Assembly: GCA_963731585.1 (NCBI GenBank)
Contig: CAVSWC010000013.1
Location: 558,001 to 622,000, forward strand
DNA from: CANKHA01 sp963731585
Lineage (GTDB): Bacteria; Pseudomonadota; Alphaproteobacteria; Rhizobiales; Xanthobacteraceae
Reading direction: 5' to 3'
DNA: 64,000 nucleotides
The translations under genes were made by a program, and so were the position numbers. The first letter of the stretch is position 1, and every line of letters begins with the position of its first letter. Below, piece by piece: positions 9,265 to 18,623 of this stretch. Under the pieces are notes generated by a model. It had not been told where the DNA came from, ran no database searches, and saw only the letters and a program-made list of their open reading frames with translations.

Positions 9265-10182
9265 TTACCGTTTGCCCGGACGGCGGCGCGCCATGCAAAC
9301 CTCCTCGAGGATGCGGACAAGCGATTTCACCGCCGGCGACATCGGCTCGTTTTCACGGCGGACGATACCAATAGGCCTGAGCATCAAGGGAGAATCGATT
9401 TCCACGCTTTTGAGGAGTCCCTGCGAAAGTTCTTTCTCCACTCCGAGCTTGGCAACAATCCCGATATGATTGCTGCTGATCATGATCATAGACTTGATCA
9501 CGACGGGATCCCTGCTTTCGAACTTTGCCGTCGGGAAGGGTAACCCTAGCTGTTCGAAGTACAGCTTCAGCCGGCGCTGGCTCCAGGTTTCATGGTCGGG
9601 GAAGACCCAGTTCTGTCCGACCAATTCTTCCGGCTTGACCCTTCGGCGTTTGGCGAACGGGTGATCCGGACGCATCACCAGGACGAGGCGATCGTCGAAC
9701 AGCCATTGCGTTGTCAGTCCCTGCTTCGGTATCTCGTCATAAAGCATGGCAACGGCGAGACTGAACTTGCCGTCCAGGAGATCGGTGAACAGGTCCCTGT
9801 TCTGCGTCACAACCCGCACCTGAAGCTTGGGGCGCTCTTGCGACAGCCGCACCAGCACCTGCGGGAGAAGCTCAGTCATGATCAGGGGCGGGCCGGCGAC
9901 GGTGATAATGCCCTCAGTACCGTTGCGGAGAGCCGCGATCTGGCTCTCCGCTTCCGCCATGCCGATGCAGGCCGCTTTCGCATAGCCCCTTAGGCTTTCA
10001 GCGTAGAACGTGGGCTTCATTCCCCGGGCTTCGCGCTCGAACAAGCGAACGCCCAAATGTTCCTCTAGGCGCTGAATGCCTTTTGTCAGAGCCGGCTGCG
10101 AAATATTGAGGCGTTGTGCCGCTTTGCCGAGGCTGCCTTCTTCCATGACCGCCAGCATGTTGCGTAGATGGCGCACGTCCAT
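9265..10182 (-). CDS. LysR-family transcriptional regulator
   Basis: The start at 10182 (MDVRHLRNMLAV) has GAGG five bases upstream and matches the usual LysR N-terminus; the open frame extends ten codons further, without support. The winged helix-turn-helix is SLGKAAQRLNISQPALTKGI, followed by the linker helix RLEEHLGVRLFERE. A periplasmic-binding-like co-inducer domain occupies residues from about 90 to the end. It is divergent from the DUF6282-like gene at 10334, with 151 bases between them and a T-N11-A palindrome in the gap, so it likely controls one or both flanking operons. The co-inducer is unknown; an aromatic or dicarboxylic acid is plausible. Confidence 0.93.
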   Translation of the reverse strand: MDVRHLRNMLAVMEEGSLGKAAQRLNISQPALTKGIQRLEEHLGVRLFEREARGMKPTFYAESLRGYAKAACIGMAEAESQIAALRNGTEGIITVAGPPLIMTELLPQVLVRLSQERPKLQVRVVTQNRDLFTDLLDGKFSLAVAMLYDEIPKQGLTTQWLFDDRLVLVMRPDHPFAKRRRVKPEELVGQNWVFPDHETWSQRRLKLYFEQLGLPFPTAKFESRDPVVIKSMIMISSNHIGIVAKLGVEKELSQGLLKSVEIDSPLMLRPIGIVRRENEPMSPAVKSLVRILEEVCMARRRPGKR

Positions 10183-10226
10183 TGAAGCCTCAAAGTTGGG
10201 TTGGTGCTGCAACGATTAGCGGTACG

Positions 10227-10239
10227 TAACCTTAGGTTA
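10227..10239. promoter_or_regulatory. Candidate LysR operator (T-N11-A inverted repeat)
   Basis: TAACCTTAGGTTA is a 13-base imperfect-centre palindrome with five-base arms (TAACC/GGTTA), and it obeys the T-N11-A spacing of LysR boxes exactly. It lies 44 bases upstream of the LysR start and about 95 bases upstream of the divergent 10334 gene, the usual place for a recognition site. Confidence 0.55.
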
Positions 10240-10333
10240 TGGGTGGTGGACAATTCAATATTTTTAATTCATTGCCCGACCGTATAGCGTTAATCAAGCC
10301 CGATTTTGAGCCACTGCAAGCCGGAGAGTTCCA

Positions 10334-11447
10334 ATGACCGACGCAAACCCGCCGCCCAACGAAGTGGTCCCGCCGCAACGCCTTCCAAACGACAACGCAA
10401 CGCCGACGCTTCAGCGGGCCGTCGCCTCTTATCCCGCCCGGCGCGGCTACAAGCCGTATATCCAGACGCCGCCCCGGATCGATGGCGTCAGGGGCATGAT
10501 CGACATTCACTGCCACGCCGAACACGGCCAGCAGGACGCGCTCGCTCTTGCCAAACTGGCGTCCGAAAGCGGCATGTACGGCATTCTTTATAAGTCGATC
10601 GGCAAGGAGGACAAACGTTTCGCCGGCCCAATGGAAGACGTCAATAACCTGATCCGCGATCTGGATCGTTGGGCGCAAGAAACCGGGATTGCACCTATCA
10701 GGGCCTGGGGCGGATATGCGCTCTGTCGTGACAACAAGCCGCCGAGCCGCGAGAAAGTCGAGATGCAGGTCAAGGCAGGCGTCGCGTCCTTCTGGCTGGC
10801 GTTGTCGAACCACGCCAACACCTACTTTGTCGTTGGAGGCAAACCCAAGCGCTGGGACCCGAATGCAGATCCGAAGGCCCATTCCGATCCGCTCCCGTGG
10901 GAGCAGGCCCTCAAGTATGGGCACTACGCCCTGGACGAGAAGGGCCGGCTGAAGCCGGAATATGAAGAGGCCATTCGGATCGTCGCAGACAACGACCGCG
11001 CGCTTTCATTTGGACACTCCACCCACGAGGAAATCTTCGTGCTGGCTGAGCTCGTGGACAAGTTGAATTTCAAGCGTGCCTTCATCGACCATCCGTTCAG
11101 CCCGTTCGTCAACGTTACGGTAGAGCAGATGAAGCAGCTTTCGAAGGTCGGCATTCATTTCAATTTCACCTACGACGAGCTGTCGCCGATGCTGGGTGTC
11201 GATCCCGGCAAGATGTACCAGGCGATCAGGACCGTCGGAGTCGAGCACTTCACGCTGGCCAGCGACGCCGGAGACGTCCTGTTCCCGAATTCAGTCAGAA
11301 TCGATGCGGCAGATAAGCGGGTACATGAAGGCGTTCGGCCTGACGCAGGAAGAAACCGAAACGGTGTGCATCAGGAACCCAGCATTCATCGTGCGCGCCG
11401 ACCCGATGGAGGCGCTGCAGCGCGCCAGGGATCTACAGGCAGCCTGA
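10334..11447 (+). CDS. DUF6282-like amidohydrolase/PHP-type metallohydrolase, one +1 frame break
   Basis: The ATG at 10334 follows GGAGAGTTCCA. Metal-ligand motifs include MIDIHCHAEHG near residue 57, LSFGHSTHEEI, FIDHPFSPF and TLASDAGDVLFPNS, a barrel-type pattern of histidines and a late aspartate found in predicted metal-dependent hydrolases of the DUF6282 type. The first frame loses homology after FPNS. Dropping one A at about 11297 gives FPNSVESMRQISGYMKAFG and a normal end at 11447 (RARDLQAA), with the late IRNPAF motif. The total is about 371 residues. The reaction is unknown. It lies upstream of a ThDP enzyme and an aldehyde dehydrogenase and could hydrolyse the precursor of their 2-oxo acid substrate. 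Confidence 0.75.
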
Positions 11448-11482
11448 ACGCCTGCGCGCCGTAACTGCTCGTGTAATAAAGC

Positions 11483-11506
11483 GGGACCGCCAATGCGGGC
11501 GGTCCC
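11483..11506. terminator. GC-rich hairpin between two genes (possible terminator or processing site)
   Basis: GGGACCGCC (11483-11491) and GGCGGTCCC (11498-11506) form a perfect 9-bp stem with a 6-base loop. No T tract follows, so an intrinsic terminator is doubtful. It could mark an operon boundary or stabilise an mRNA end before the ThDP-enzyme gene at 11550. Confidence 0.4.
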
Positions 11507-11549
11507 TGGACGACGGTCGACGTCCAGAGTTCCACTTTGCATAGTCAAT

Positions 11550-13340
11550 ATGAACAAGACGACGCCCAAGAGATTGCAGGAGATCGATCGCCCGCAGCGA
11601 GCGGAAAATCCCGTCATGGGCTGGGGGTCTGATGCGATCGCGGCTCTGCTCGCGAAGCTCGATTTCAAATATATCGCTCTCGTCCCGGGTGCCAGTTATC
11701 GCGGGCTGCACGACAGCTTGGTCAACTATCTCGGCAATAACAATCCTCAAATGCTCGTGTGCCTTCATGAGGAGCATGCCGTGGCCATCGCCCAGGGCTA
11801 TGCCAAGGTCACCGACAAGCCGATGCTGGCATGCTTGCACAGCAACGTCGGGCTCATGCATGCGACGATGGCGATCTATAACGCCTGGTGCGACCGCATG
11901 CCGGTGGTCATTCTCGGCGCGACCGGGCCGGGCGACGCCAACGCAGCGCCGGCCGTGGATCGATTGGATTCACACCTCGAAAGACCAGGGCGCCCTGATC
12001 CGCAACTACACCAAATGGGATGACGAGCCGCGGTCGGTCCCGGCGGCTTTCCAATCTATTCTCAGGGCGCGGCAGATCTCCATGACGCCGCCGTACGGTC
12101 CGACCTATGTCTGTCTCGACGTCGAAATGCAGGAAGCCCCGATCGACGCGGCGCTGTCCTTTCCAGAGATCGAGCGCTATCAGCCGGCCGAACCGGCAGC
12201 GGCGGCGGAATCGGTCATAGAGACGGCTGCCGATTGGCTGACGCAGGCGAAGCGCCCCCTTGTGCTGTGCGGCCGCGTATCGCGCGACGCGAGCGATTGG
12301 CAGGCGCGCGTCGATCTGTGCGAGGCGATCGGCGGCATCGTGCTGACCGATCTGCGCAACTCGGCGGCCTTTCCGAGCGAGCATCCGCTCCATGTCGTCG
12401 AGCCACGCGCGCGGCCATCGGCGGCGACGCTGGAAGCGTTGTCGAAAGCGGACGTCATCCTTGCGCTGGACTGGCTCGATCTCGCCGGTTTGCTCAAAAC
12501 CTGCGAAGAAGACGGGGCCTGTAACGGCCAAGATCATCCATGTTTCCGCCGACAGCTACGTTCATAACGGCTGGTCGATGGACCATCAGGCGCTGCCGCC
12601 AGCAGACTTGCCGGTGTTGACGTCACCCGACGCCGTCACGCGGCCGCTTCGCCGGGCGATCGAACGGCGCAGCGGCACCGCCCGCTTCGGCGAGCCGAAA
12701 TGGACTCTCAGCGCCGCCGGCAAGGCAGCCATCAGTTACGTCGAGCAAGATACGCCCGCCGGCGAAGGCGGCATCGGATTGCGGCAGTTCGCCGAATGCG
12801 TGTCGGAGACGATGCGCGAAGAGCCGGTGACGTACACGCGGTTCACGCTCGGTTGGCCCGGCCATGTCTGCCGCTTCAGCTGGCCCGCTCGATTATTTCG
12901 GCAACGACGGCGGCGGCGGTGTCGGTTCCGGTCCGGGCGTGTCCATTGGCGCCGCGCTGGCGCTGAAGGGGACAGGCAGGATACCGGTCGCGGTCCTCGG
13001 GGATGGCGACTACCTGATGGGCGTGAACGCTCTGTGGACGGCGGCCCGGGCGCGCATTCCGCTTCTCATCGTCGTTGCGAACAACCGCGCCTATCACAAT
13101 GACGAAGTGCATCAAGCGCATATGGCGCGCGAGCGCGGGCGGCCGGTGGAGAATAAGTGGATCGGCCAGATGCTCGACGATCCGGCCGTCGATCTCGTTG
13201 CGATGGCCCGCGCTCAGGGCTTTACGGGCGAAGGGCCGGTCACCGGCCTTGAGTCATTGCCGGAGGCGCTGCGTCGCGGCATCGAGATTGTCCGCGGCGG
13301 CGGCTGTCATTTGATTGAAGTCTCCATTTCGAAGGAATGA
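11550..13340 (+). CDS. Thiamine-diphosphate-dependent enzyme (acetolactate synthase/benzoylformate decarboxylase-like), three +1 frame breaks
   Basis: The protein is about 595 residues when reassembled. The N-terminal PYR domain has LVPGASYRGLHDSLV and VCLHEEHAVAIAQGYAKVT, whose glutamate would activate ThDP. The central domain follows from about residue 200. The C-terminal PP domain has the ThDP/Mg motif GDGDYLMGVNALWTAARARI ending VVANN. Breaks near 11940, 12515 and 12881 are each cured by removing one base (for example FS-GPLDYFGNDGGG at 12881). The family decarboxylates 2-oxo acids or condenses aldehydes. With the aldehyde dehydrogenase 100 bases downstream, a 2-oxo-acid to aldehyde to acid route is plausible. 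No clear FAD-site evidence separates a synthase from a decarboxylase, so the product name is left general. Confidence 0.8.
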
Positions 13341-13439
13341 AGGCTGCACATTCTCGAGACCAACGGCCCGCCGTCAACGCGGCGGTATCGATAGCTTGCG
13401 CGAGAAAACTCCGCGCTCATAACAGATAGGAGCATGATC

Positions 13440-14913
13440 ATGAATATTGCTTTCAAACCTGACCAATCCCTCGGCGAGATGCCGATGCTGATCGGCGGCG
13501 AACTGGTCGGCAGCGAAAGCGGCCGGTGGATGGAGTCAATCGAACCGGCTAACGAGCAAGTCCTCGGCCGCGTGCCGCGCGGCAGCAAGAAGGACATGGA
13601 GCGATGCGGTGGCCGCCGCGGAAAAGGCGCAGCCGGCCTGGGCCGCCCTCTCAGTCTCCAAGCGAGCGGAATATCTCTACAAGCTGTCGGACGGCATGGC
13701 CGCGCGCGCGGCCGAGATTCTCAATGTCGAAGTCCGCGACACCGGCAATACTATCTTTAAAATGCGCGCCGATGTCGGCAAGGCGATCGAGCACCTCAAA
13801 TATTTCGCCGGACTCGGCTACGAGACCAAGGGCCAGACGGTTCCTTCGACGCCGGGCAACCTGCACATCACCGTGCGCGAGCCCTATGGCGTGGTTGGCC
13901 GGATCATACCCTTCAACCATCCGATCAACTTCGCCGCCTCGCGCATGGCCGCGCCCTTGATCGCCGGCAATTGCATCGTTGAAAAACCGTCGGACCAGAG
14001 CCCGCTCTCAGCCTGCATTCTCGCGGAGATCGCCCAACAGGTGATGCCGCCGGGGGTGGTGAACATCGTCACCGGCACGGGCGCGGAGGCCGGCGACGCC
14101 TTGGTGCGCCATCCGCGCGTCAAGCGCCTCGCTTTCATCGGCTCGGTCCAGACCGGGATGGCGATCCAGAAGTCGGCGGCCGAAGTGGCGGTGAAGAACG
14201 TCACGCTTGAACTCGGCGGTAAGAATCCGATGATCGTCTTCCCTGACGCCGATTACGACAAGGCGGTGGCGGCGGCAGTGGGAGGCATGAACTTCGCCTG
14301 GTCCGGCCAGTCCTGCAGCTCGACGAGCCGGCTATTCCTGCACGAGTCGATCCACGACAAGTTTTTGACCGACGTGGTTGCGCGCATCTCCAAGCTGCGC
14401 ATCGGCGATCCGCTGTCGGAAGAGAGCCAGATGGGCCCGGTCAATAACAAGGGCCAGTACGAGAAGGTTCTGTATTATATCCAGTCCGGCAAAGACGACG
14501 GCGCGCGTCTGATGACCGGCGGCAAGCGGCCGGAGGGGAAGATGTTCGAGAAGGGCTATTGGGTCGAGCCGACCGTGTTCGCCGACGTGAAGCCGGGCAT
14601 GCGGATCGCCAACGAGGAAATCTTCGGCCCGGTGTTGTCCGTCTTCAAATGGAAGCACATCGACGAGGCCATCGAGATGGCCAACTCGGTCGAATACGGC
14701 CTGACCGGCGCAATCTGGACCAACGATCTCAACACGGCGCTTACCACCGCGCGGCGCATCCAGTCCGGTCATATCTGGATCAACGGCGCGTCGGGTCATT
14801 ACAAGGGCATGCCGTTCGGCGGCTTCAAGAACAGCGGCACCGGCCGCGAGTCGGGACTGGAGGAATTGCTCTCCTACACCGAAGAAAAGGCGATCAACTT
14901 CATGATGGCCTAG
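13440..14913 (+). CDS. NAD(P)-dependent aldehyde dehydrogenase, one +1 frame break
   Basis: AGGAG lies seven bases before the ATG at 13440, which is preferred over the ATG at 13434. About 490 residues. The N-terminal frame ends its homology at KKDMER; the main frame resumes AVAAAEKAQPAWAAL, so one extra base near 13603 explains the break. Family motifs: RIIPFNHPI and EKPSDQSPLS for the cofactor site, FIGSVQTG, the general base glutamate in VTLELGGKNP, and the catalytic cysteine in SGQSCSSTSRL, then EEIFGPVLSVF and PFGGFKNSG. The enzyme oxidises an aldehyde to the acid in the cytoplasm. Placement after a ThDP enzyme suggests that the aldehyde comes from 2-oxo-acid decarboxylation. Confidence 0.9.
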
Positions 14914-14915
14914 AC

Positions 14916-16013
14916 TTACTGCGCTGAAAGCAGCTCCTTCATGCGCTGACGCACTTTCTCTTTCTGGGTGACGGTGAACTCCCAGTCGTAAGTGTCGAAA
15001 TACTGCACGCCTTGTTTCGGGATAATCTCCGGCGGCAGGTGGCTTTCATCGATGTCGCTGCGCGTTGGAACCGTGCCCACGGCGCGGTTGAACACCTCGC
15101 TGCCTTCCTTGGAGGCGATCCAGTTCACGAAAACCTTGGCCGCGTTGGGGTGCGGAGCGCGGTCCATGATGGCGACCTGTCCGAAACTCGCGGATATCTC
15201 GCTGTAGAGGTCGGTAAGATTCTCCAGGATTGAAACCGGCACCCCCTCCTTGCGGAGCGCTTCCACCTTGCCGTCCTCGGCGCCTAGCGTGATGGCATAA
15301 GTACCTCGCGCGAGACCGTCGGTGATCAGCCGCGTGTCGCGGCTGATGATCGGCTTCTGATCGACGTAAAGCTGCTTGATGAAATCATCGCCATGCTGCA
15401 AGTAAAGATGCGCGGCCTGGTTGCTGCCGCTGCCGGAGATCGTCGGATCCTGCAGCGCGATCTTTCCCTTCCATTTGGGATTGAGCAGGTCCTTCACGGA
15501 TCGAATCTCTTCCGGTTTCGCTAGGCTGGTGTTGATGTGGAACATCGTCGTGACGGAGTTCGCGAGCCGCAGAATATATTGCTCCTCCGGATCGGCGAAC
15601 CAGAGCTTCCCTTTCTTCCATTTCTTGCCGTCGATGACCTCCGGCAATTGCAGCGCCGGCTTCAGCGGTTGCAGCATCTTCTCGCGATGGAACACCAAAG
15701 CCATGCCCTGGATGCCGGCAAATACGATATCGAAATAATGGATGCCGGCCTGCCGTTCGGCGCGCATCCGCGCCGCCGCCTCCGTGCCGCCGCGTGCTGC
15801 GATATACTCCACCGCGATGCCATAGCGCGCTTTGAAGGCTGCCGGTAATGCTTGGCGGAGTTCCGGGACCGGTGGGCCCGAAATAACCACCTTGCCTTCT
15901 TCCCGCGCCGCGGCGAGCGTCTCCTCCCAGGAGCTTTTCCACGCGGCGTTCTGCGCCGCCGCGCCGACCGGCAATAGAGCGACGAATAGCAGCAGAGCAA
16001 AAAGTTTCGTCAT
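14916..16013 (-). CDS. Iron/polyamine-type ABC transporter substrate-binding protein (second copy of operon)
   Basis: The start at 16013 is backed by GGAGGAGCAACA. The longer open frame to 16274 runs into the CapA gene and is not supported. A signal peptide (MTKLFALLLFVALLPVGAAA) precedes WEETLAAAREEGKVVISGPP, an extracellular solute-binding protein family 1/FbpA-like opening. FADPEEQYILRLAN and ISRDTRLITDGLARGTYAI are typical of this class. About 365 residues. It is the last gene of the minus-strand ABC operon that starts at 22669 and includes another, different binding protein, so one transporter may use two receptors. It converges on the aldehyde dehydrogenase gene with only two bases between stops. 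Confidence 0.85.
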   Translation of the reverse strand: MTKLFALLLFVALLPVGAAAQNAAWKSSWEETLAAAREEGKVVISGPPVPELRQALPAAFKARYGIAVEYIAARGGTEAAARMRAERQAGIHYFDIVFAGIQGMALVFHREKMLQPLKPALQLPEVIDGKKWKKGKLWFADPEEQYILRLANSVTTMFHINTSLAKPEEIRSVKDLLNPKWKGKIALQDPTISGSGSNQAAHLYLQHGDDFIKQLYVDQKPIISRDTRLITDGLARGTYAITLGAEDGKVEALRKEGVPVSILENLTDLYSEISASFGQVAIMDRAPHPNAAKVFVNWIASKEGSEVFNRAVGTVPTRSDIDESHLPPEIIPKQGVQYFDTYDWEFTVTQKEKVRQRMKELLSAQ

Positions 16014-16071
16014 TGTTGCTCCTCCCGTTGCGCAGTCGCGGCGAAATATGTCCTTTATCGTTGTGACAGGC

Positions 16072-17445
16072 TCAGTCTTTGCTATCGATTTTAATAACGC
16101 CGATCCCGTTATCGTTGCGAACCTCGACGCCATAGATCCGCGACAACTCCGCCACGCGGTCAATGACACGGCTGGCGATGGCGCCGGTCGCCAGCATCGG
16201 GCGGCCGCGTTGTCCGAGCGATGCACCGAAGCCCTGCTCGATGGGATGAATGCGGATCTCGGCGGCGGCGCCATTTCTGAATTCGCAAGTCACCGCGATA
16301 TTTTCCCAAAAGCCGGCATGGGCGATGTGGCCTTTGCTGCCGCCGCCGGTGCGGGCATCGAGAAAATCGCTCGGGGTGGCATCGTGACCAAGCCCGAAGC
16401 GGGCGTAGGCTTCCGCCGGGAAGCTGCGCACGCTTTCGTTCTGGAAGATGAAATTGCCGACCGAATAGAGGATCGGCTTGCCCTGGTAGATTTCGATGCC
16501 GAGCGGGGTATGCGAGCCGTGTCCGACGAAAATGTCGGCGCCCGCGTCGATGCACTGCCGTGCAAACGCCGGCACAAAGTCCGCCGGCTCCTTGAGGTCG
16601 ATTTTGGTGGCAGCGGATGCGACGCTTTTGTGGGCGAACTGATGGCTATGGAAGCTGACCAGCACCCAATCGGCTTGCCGCCTTGCCTCCCTGATCCAGC
16701 GCAGATTGTCCTCGACGTCGGCAACGTCCGCGCTGCTGGTCGCGCCGAATGTTCCGGCCTTGGCGACGCGCGTGCCGAATATCTGCAACGCGCCGCTGGC
16801 TTCCTCGGGCGCCTCCGCGTCGGAATAGAAATGGGTGCGGTTACGCTTGCGGGTCTGCTCGAAGCCGAGACCCTCGGATATCTTCTGCAAGGCCTGGAAG
16901 GCCGGCTCGTCAACCGTATAGGTCGTCTCTGAATTGAGCGGATTGACGCCGGGCCGTCCACGCATGTCCGGACGCTGCGGGCTCGCCGCATTCCACGGAC
17001 GGTAGGTGGCCGTCGTCGCGATCAACGCCACGCGGCCGGCACGGGTGTCGAGATAGCCCGGCCGCCGAGCTTCCGCCAGGTTCTGCCCGCTGCCGGCGAA
17101 CATGATGCCGGCCGCCTCCAGATGCCGGACCGTGGCCATCAGCCCGCCTTCGCCGTAATCGTAAGCGTGATTGTTCGCCGTCGACACCATGTTGACCCCG
17201 AGCCAGGACAGATCGGAGAGCAGTTCCGGAGGCGTCGTCATGTAGGTGCCGCGCGTGACGCCCGGCGTGCCTTCCTCCGGCCGCCGTACGACGGACTCCA
17301 GGTTGACGAAGCCTGCGTCGCATCCGCGGAACAGGTCGCGCAAAGCAAGAAAAGCCGGCTCGCCGAAAACCGAAAGCCGGCGCGTCAGCATGCAATCGCC
17401 GGCGAGCGCGACGCGAAAGTTTCCCTTGGCAGCATCGTAGGTCAT
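16072..17445 (-). CDS. CapA-family (poly-gamma-glutamate synthesis type) metallophosphatase-like protein
   Basis: About 457 residues from the ATG at 17445, which has AGGAAA upstream. The CapA/PGA_cap fold is shown by VALAGDCMLTRRLS near the N-terminus, FVNLESVVRR, STANNHAYDYGEGGL, LVSFHSHQFA and DIFVGHGSHTPLGIE, a calcineurin-like series of metal-binding D, N and H residues. No signal peptide is seen. In capsule systems CapA acts in polymer export. Here it sits inside an ABC-uptake and enolase-family operon, so a catabolic hydrolase role is equally possible. In this sequence its frame is open through the next gene upstream because of a base insertion there, giving a false 1011-codon frame. 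Confidence 0.85.
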   Translation of the reverse strand: MTYDAAKGNFRVALAGDCMLTRRLSVFGEPAFLALRDLFRGCDAGFVNLESVVRRPEEGTPGVTRGTYMTTPPELLSDLSWLGVNMVSTANNHAYDYGEGGLMATVRHLEAAGIMFAGSGQNLAEARRPGYLDTRAGRVALIATTATYRPWNAASPQRPDMRGRPGVNPLNSETTYTVDEPAFQALQKISEGLGFEQTRKRNRTHFYSDAEAPEEASGALQIFGTRVAKAGTFGATSSADVADVEDNLRWIREARRQADWVLVSFHSHQFAHKSVASAATKIDLKEPADFVPAFARQCIDAGADIFVGHGSHTPLGIEIYQGKPILYSVGNFIFQNESVRSFPAEAYARFGLGHDATPSDFLDARTGGGSKGHIAHAGFWENIAVTCEFRNGAAAEIRIHPIEQGFGASLGQRGRPMLATGAIASRVIDRVAELSRIYGVEVRNDNGIGVIKIDSKD

Positions 17446-17459
17446 CGGCGGCGATTTCC

Positions 17460-18609
17460 TCAAAAGGCGAAAGTTTTCAGCTTTGCGTGATCGATCTCGG
17501 CGCCAAATCCCGGTGCGTCTGTCGGCGTGAGCGTGCCGTCGCGGAAGTGGAACTCGCCGGCAAAGGCGTCGTCGGTGAGCTTGTCGAAGAAATGCGTCTC
17601 GGCGGGATAGGGCTCCAGCCAAGGCAGCGCCGTCCTGAAATGCATACGCGACAGCGATCCGATCCGGCTCTCGGAGTCGGTGCCGATCACCACCGGCAGG
17701 CCCGCCGCCTCCGCCAGCGCCGCGATCTTCAGCGATTGCGTGAAGCCGGTGCGGCGAAGCTTGATGCTGACGGCGCCCACCGCTCCGAGCCGAATGTGCA
17801 GCTGAACGTCCTCGAGTGATTGCAGGCATTGATCGCCGAGCAGCGGGAGCGGCAGGTGTGGCGCGAAAGCGGCTTGCCGAAGCGGATCGGAAAATTTGCA
17901 GGGTTCCTCGATAAAGCTGGCGTTGTAGTCGGCGACCCGCGCCAGGATCGTCCGCGCCTCGCCCTCGGTATAGCTGCCGTTGCCGTCGACATAGAGGAAA
18001 TGCATCATCGCCGAGCGCCTTTCGCACGTCCTCGACCAGCCGGACGTCCTCCATGCTGCGCTTCCAGGTCTTCAGCTTCATCGCATTATAGCCACGCTCC
18101 TCGTGCTGCCGCAGCGCTTCGGCGACCATCGCTTCCCGGCTGGTTTTGCCGTGGACGAGCCAGGTCAGCGGCACCGGCTTTGGCTCGGCCGCACCGAGCA
18201 GCCGCCATACCGGTTGATTCAGAATCTTGCCTTTGAGATCCCACAGCGCGACGTCGATCAGAGCCTTTTCCGTGCGGCAGAACTTGACGCGGCCGATCGC
18301 CGCGAGCGCGGATAGGTGCGCGAGCGGATCGAGCCCGACCAGCCGCGGCTTGAACAAGGTATCGATTGAGATGGCGACCGCTGCCGCGTCCTCGCCATGC
18401 TGCTCGGGACGACACACCGCTTCCGCAATACCCTCCTGGCCGTCATCGGCGACGATGCGGATCAGCACATATTCGCCGCGGTCCTGGGTCACCGAGCGAA
18501 AATTGACAACGCTGCGGTACGGCAGCCGCAGCTTGTGGACGATGACGTCCTTGATCCCGAGCTCGCTCGGGCCGCTGTCGGGAAGTGTCTGCCTGGAGGG
18601 CGATGCCAT
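17460..18609 (-). CDS. Mandelate racemase/muconate lactonizing enzyme family protein, one +1 frame break
   Basis: The start is ATG 18609 with AAGGA ten bases upstream. The N-terminal capping domain (IVHKLRLPYRSVVNFRSVTQ, LIRIVADDGQEGIAEAV) leads to the barrel with ALIDVALWDLKGK. The MKLKTWK strand carries the lysine of the KxK acid/base pair. After a break at about 18000, cured by dropping one T of a TTT run, the other frame has LYVDGNGSYT, FIEEPCK and LLGDQCLQ, supplying the three Mg ligands, then VSIKLRRTGF and GTDSESRIGS. About 383 residues. The family abstracts a proton alpha to a carboxylate (racemases, cycloisomerases, sugar-acid dehydratases). It is encoded 14 bases from both neighbours, so one operon. 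Confidence 0.87.
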
Positions 18610-18623
18610 GGTGAGCCGTCCTT

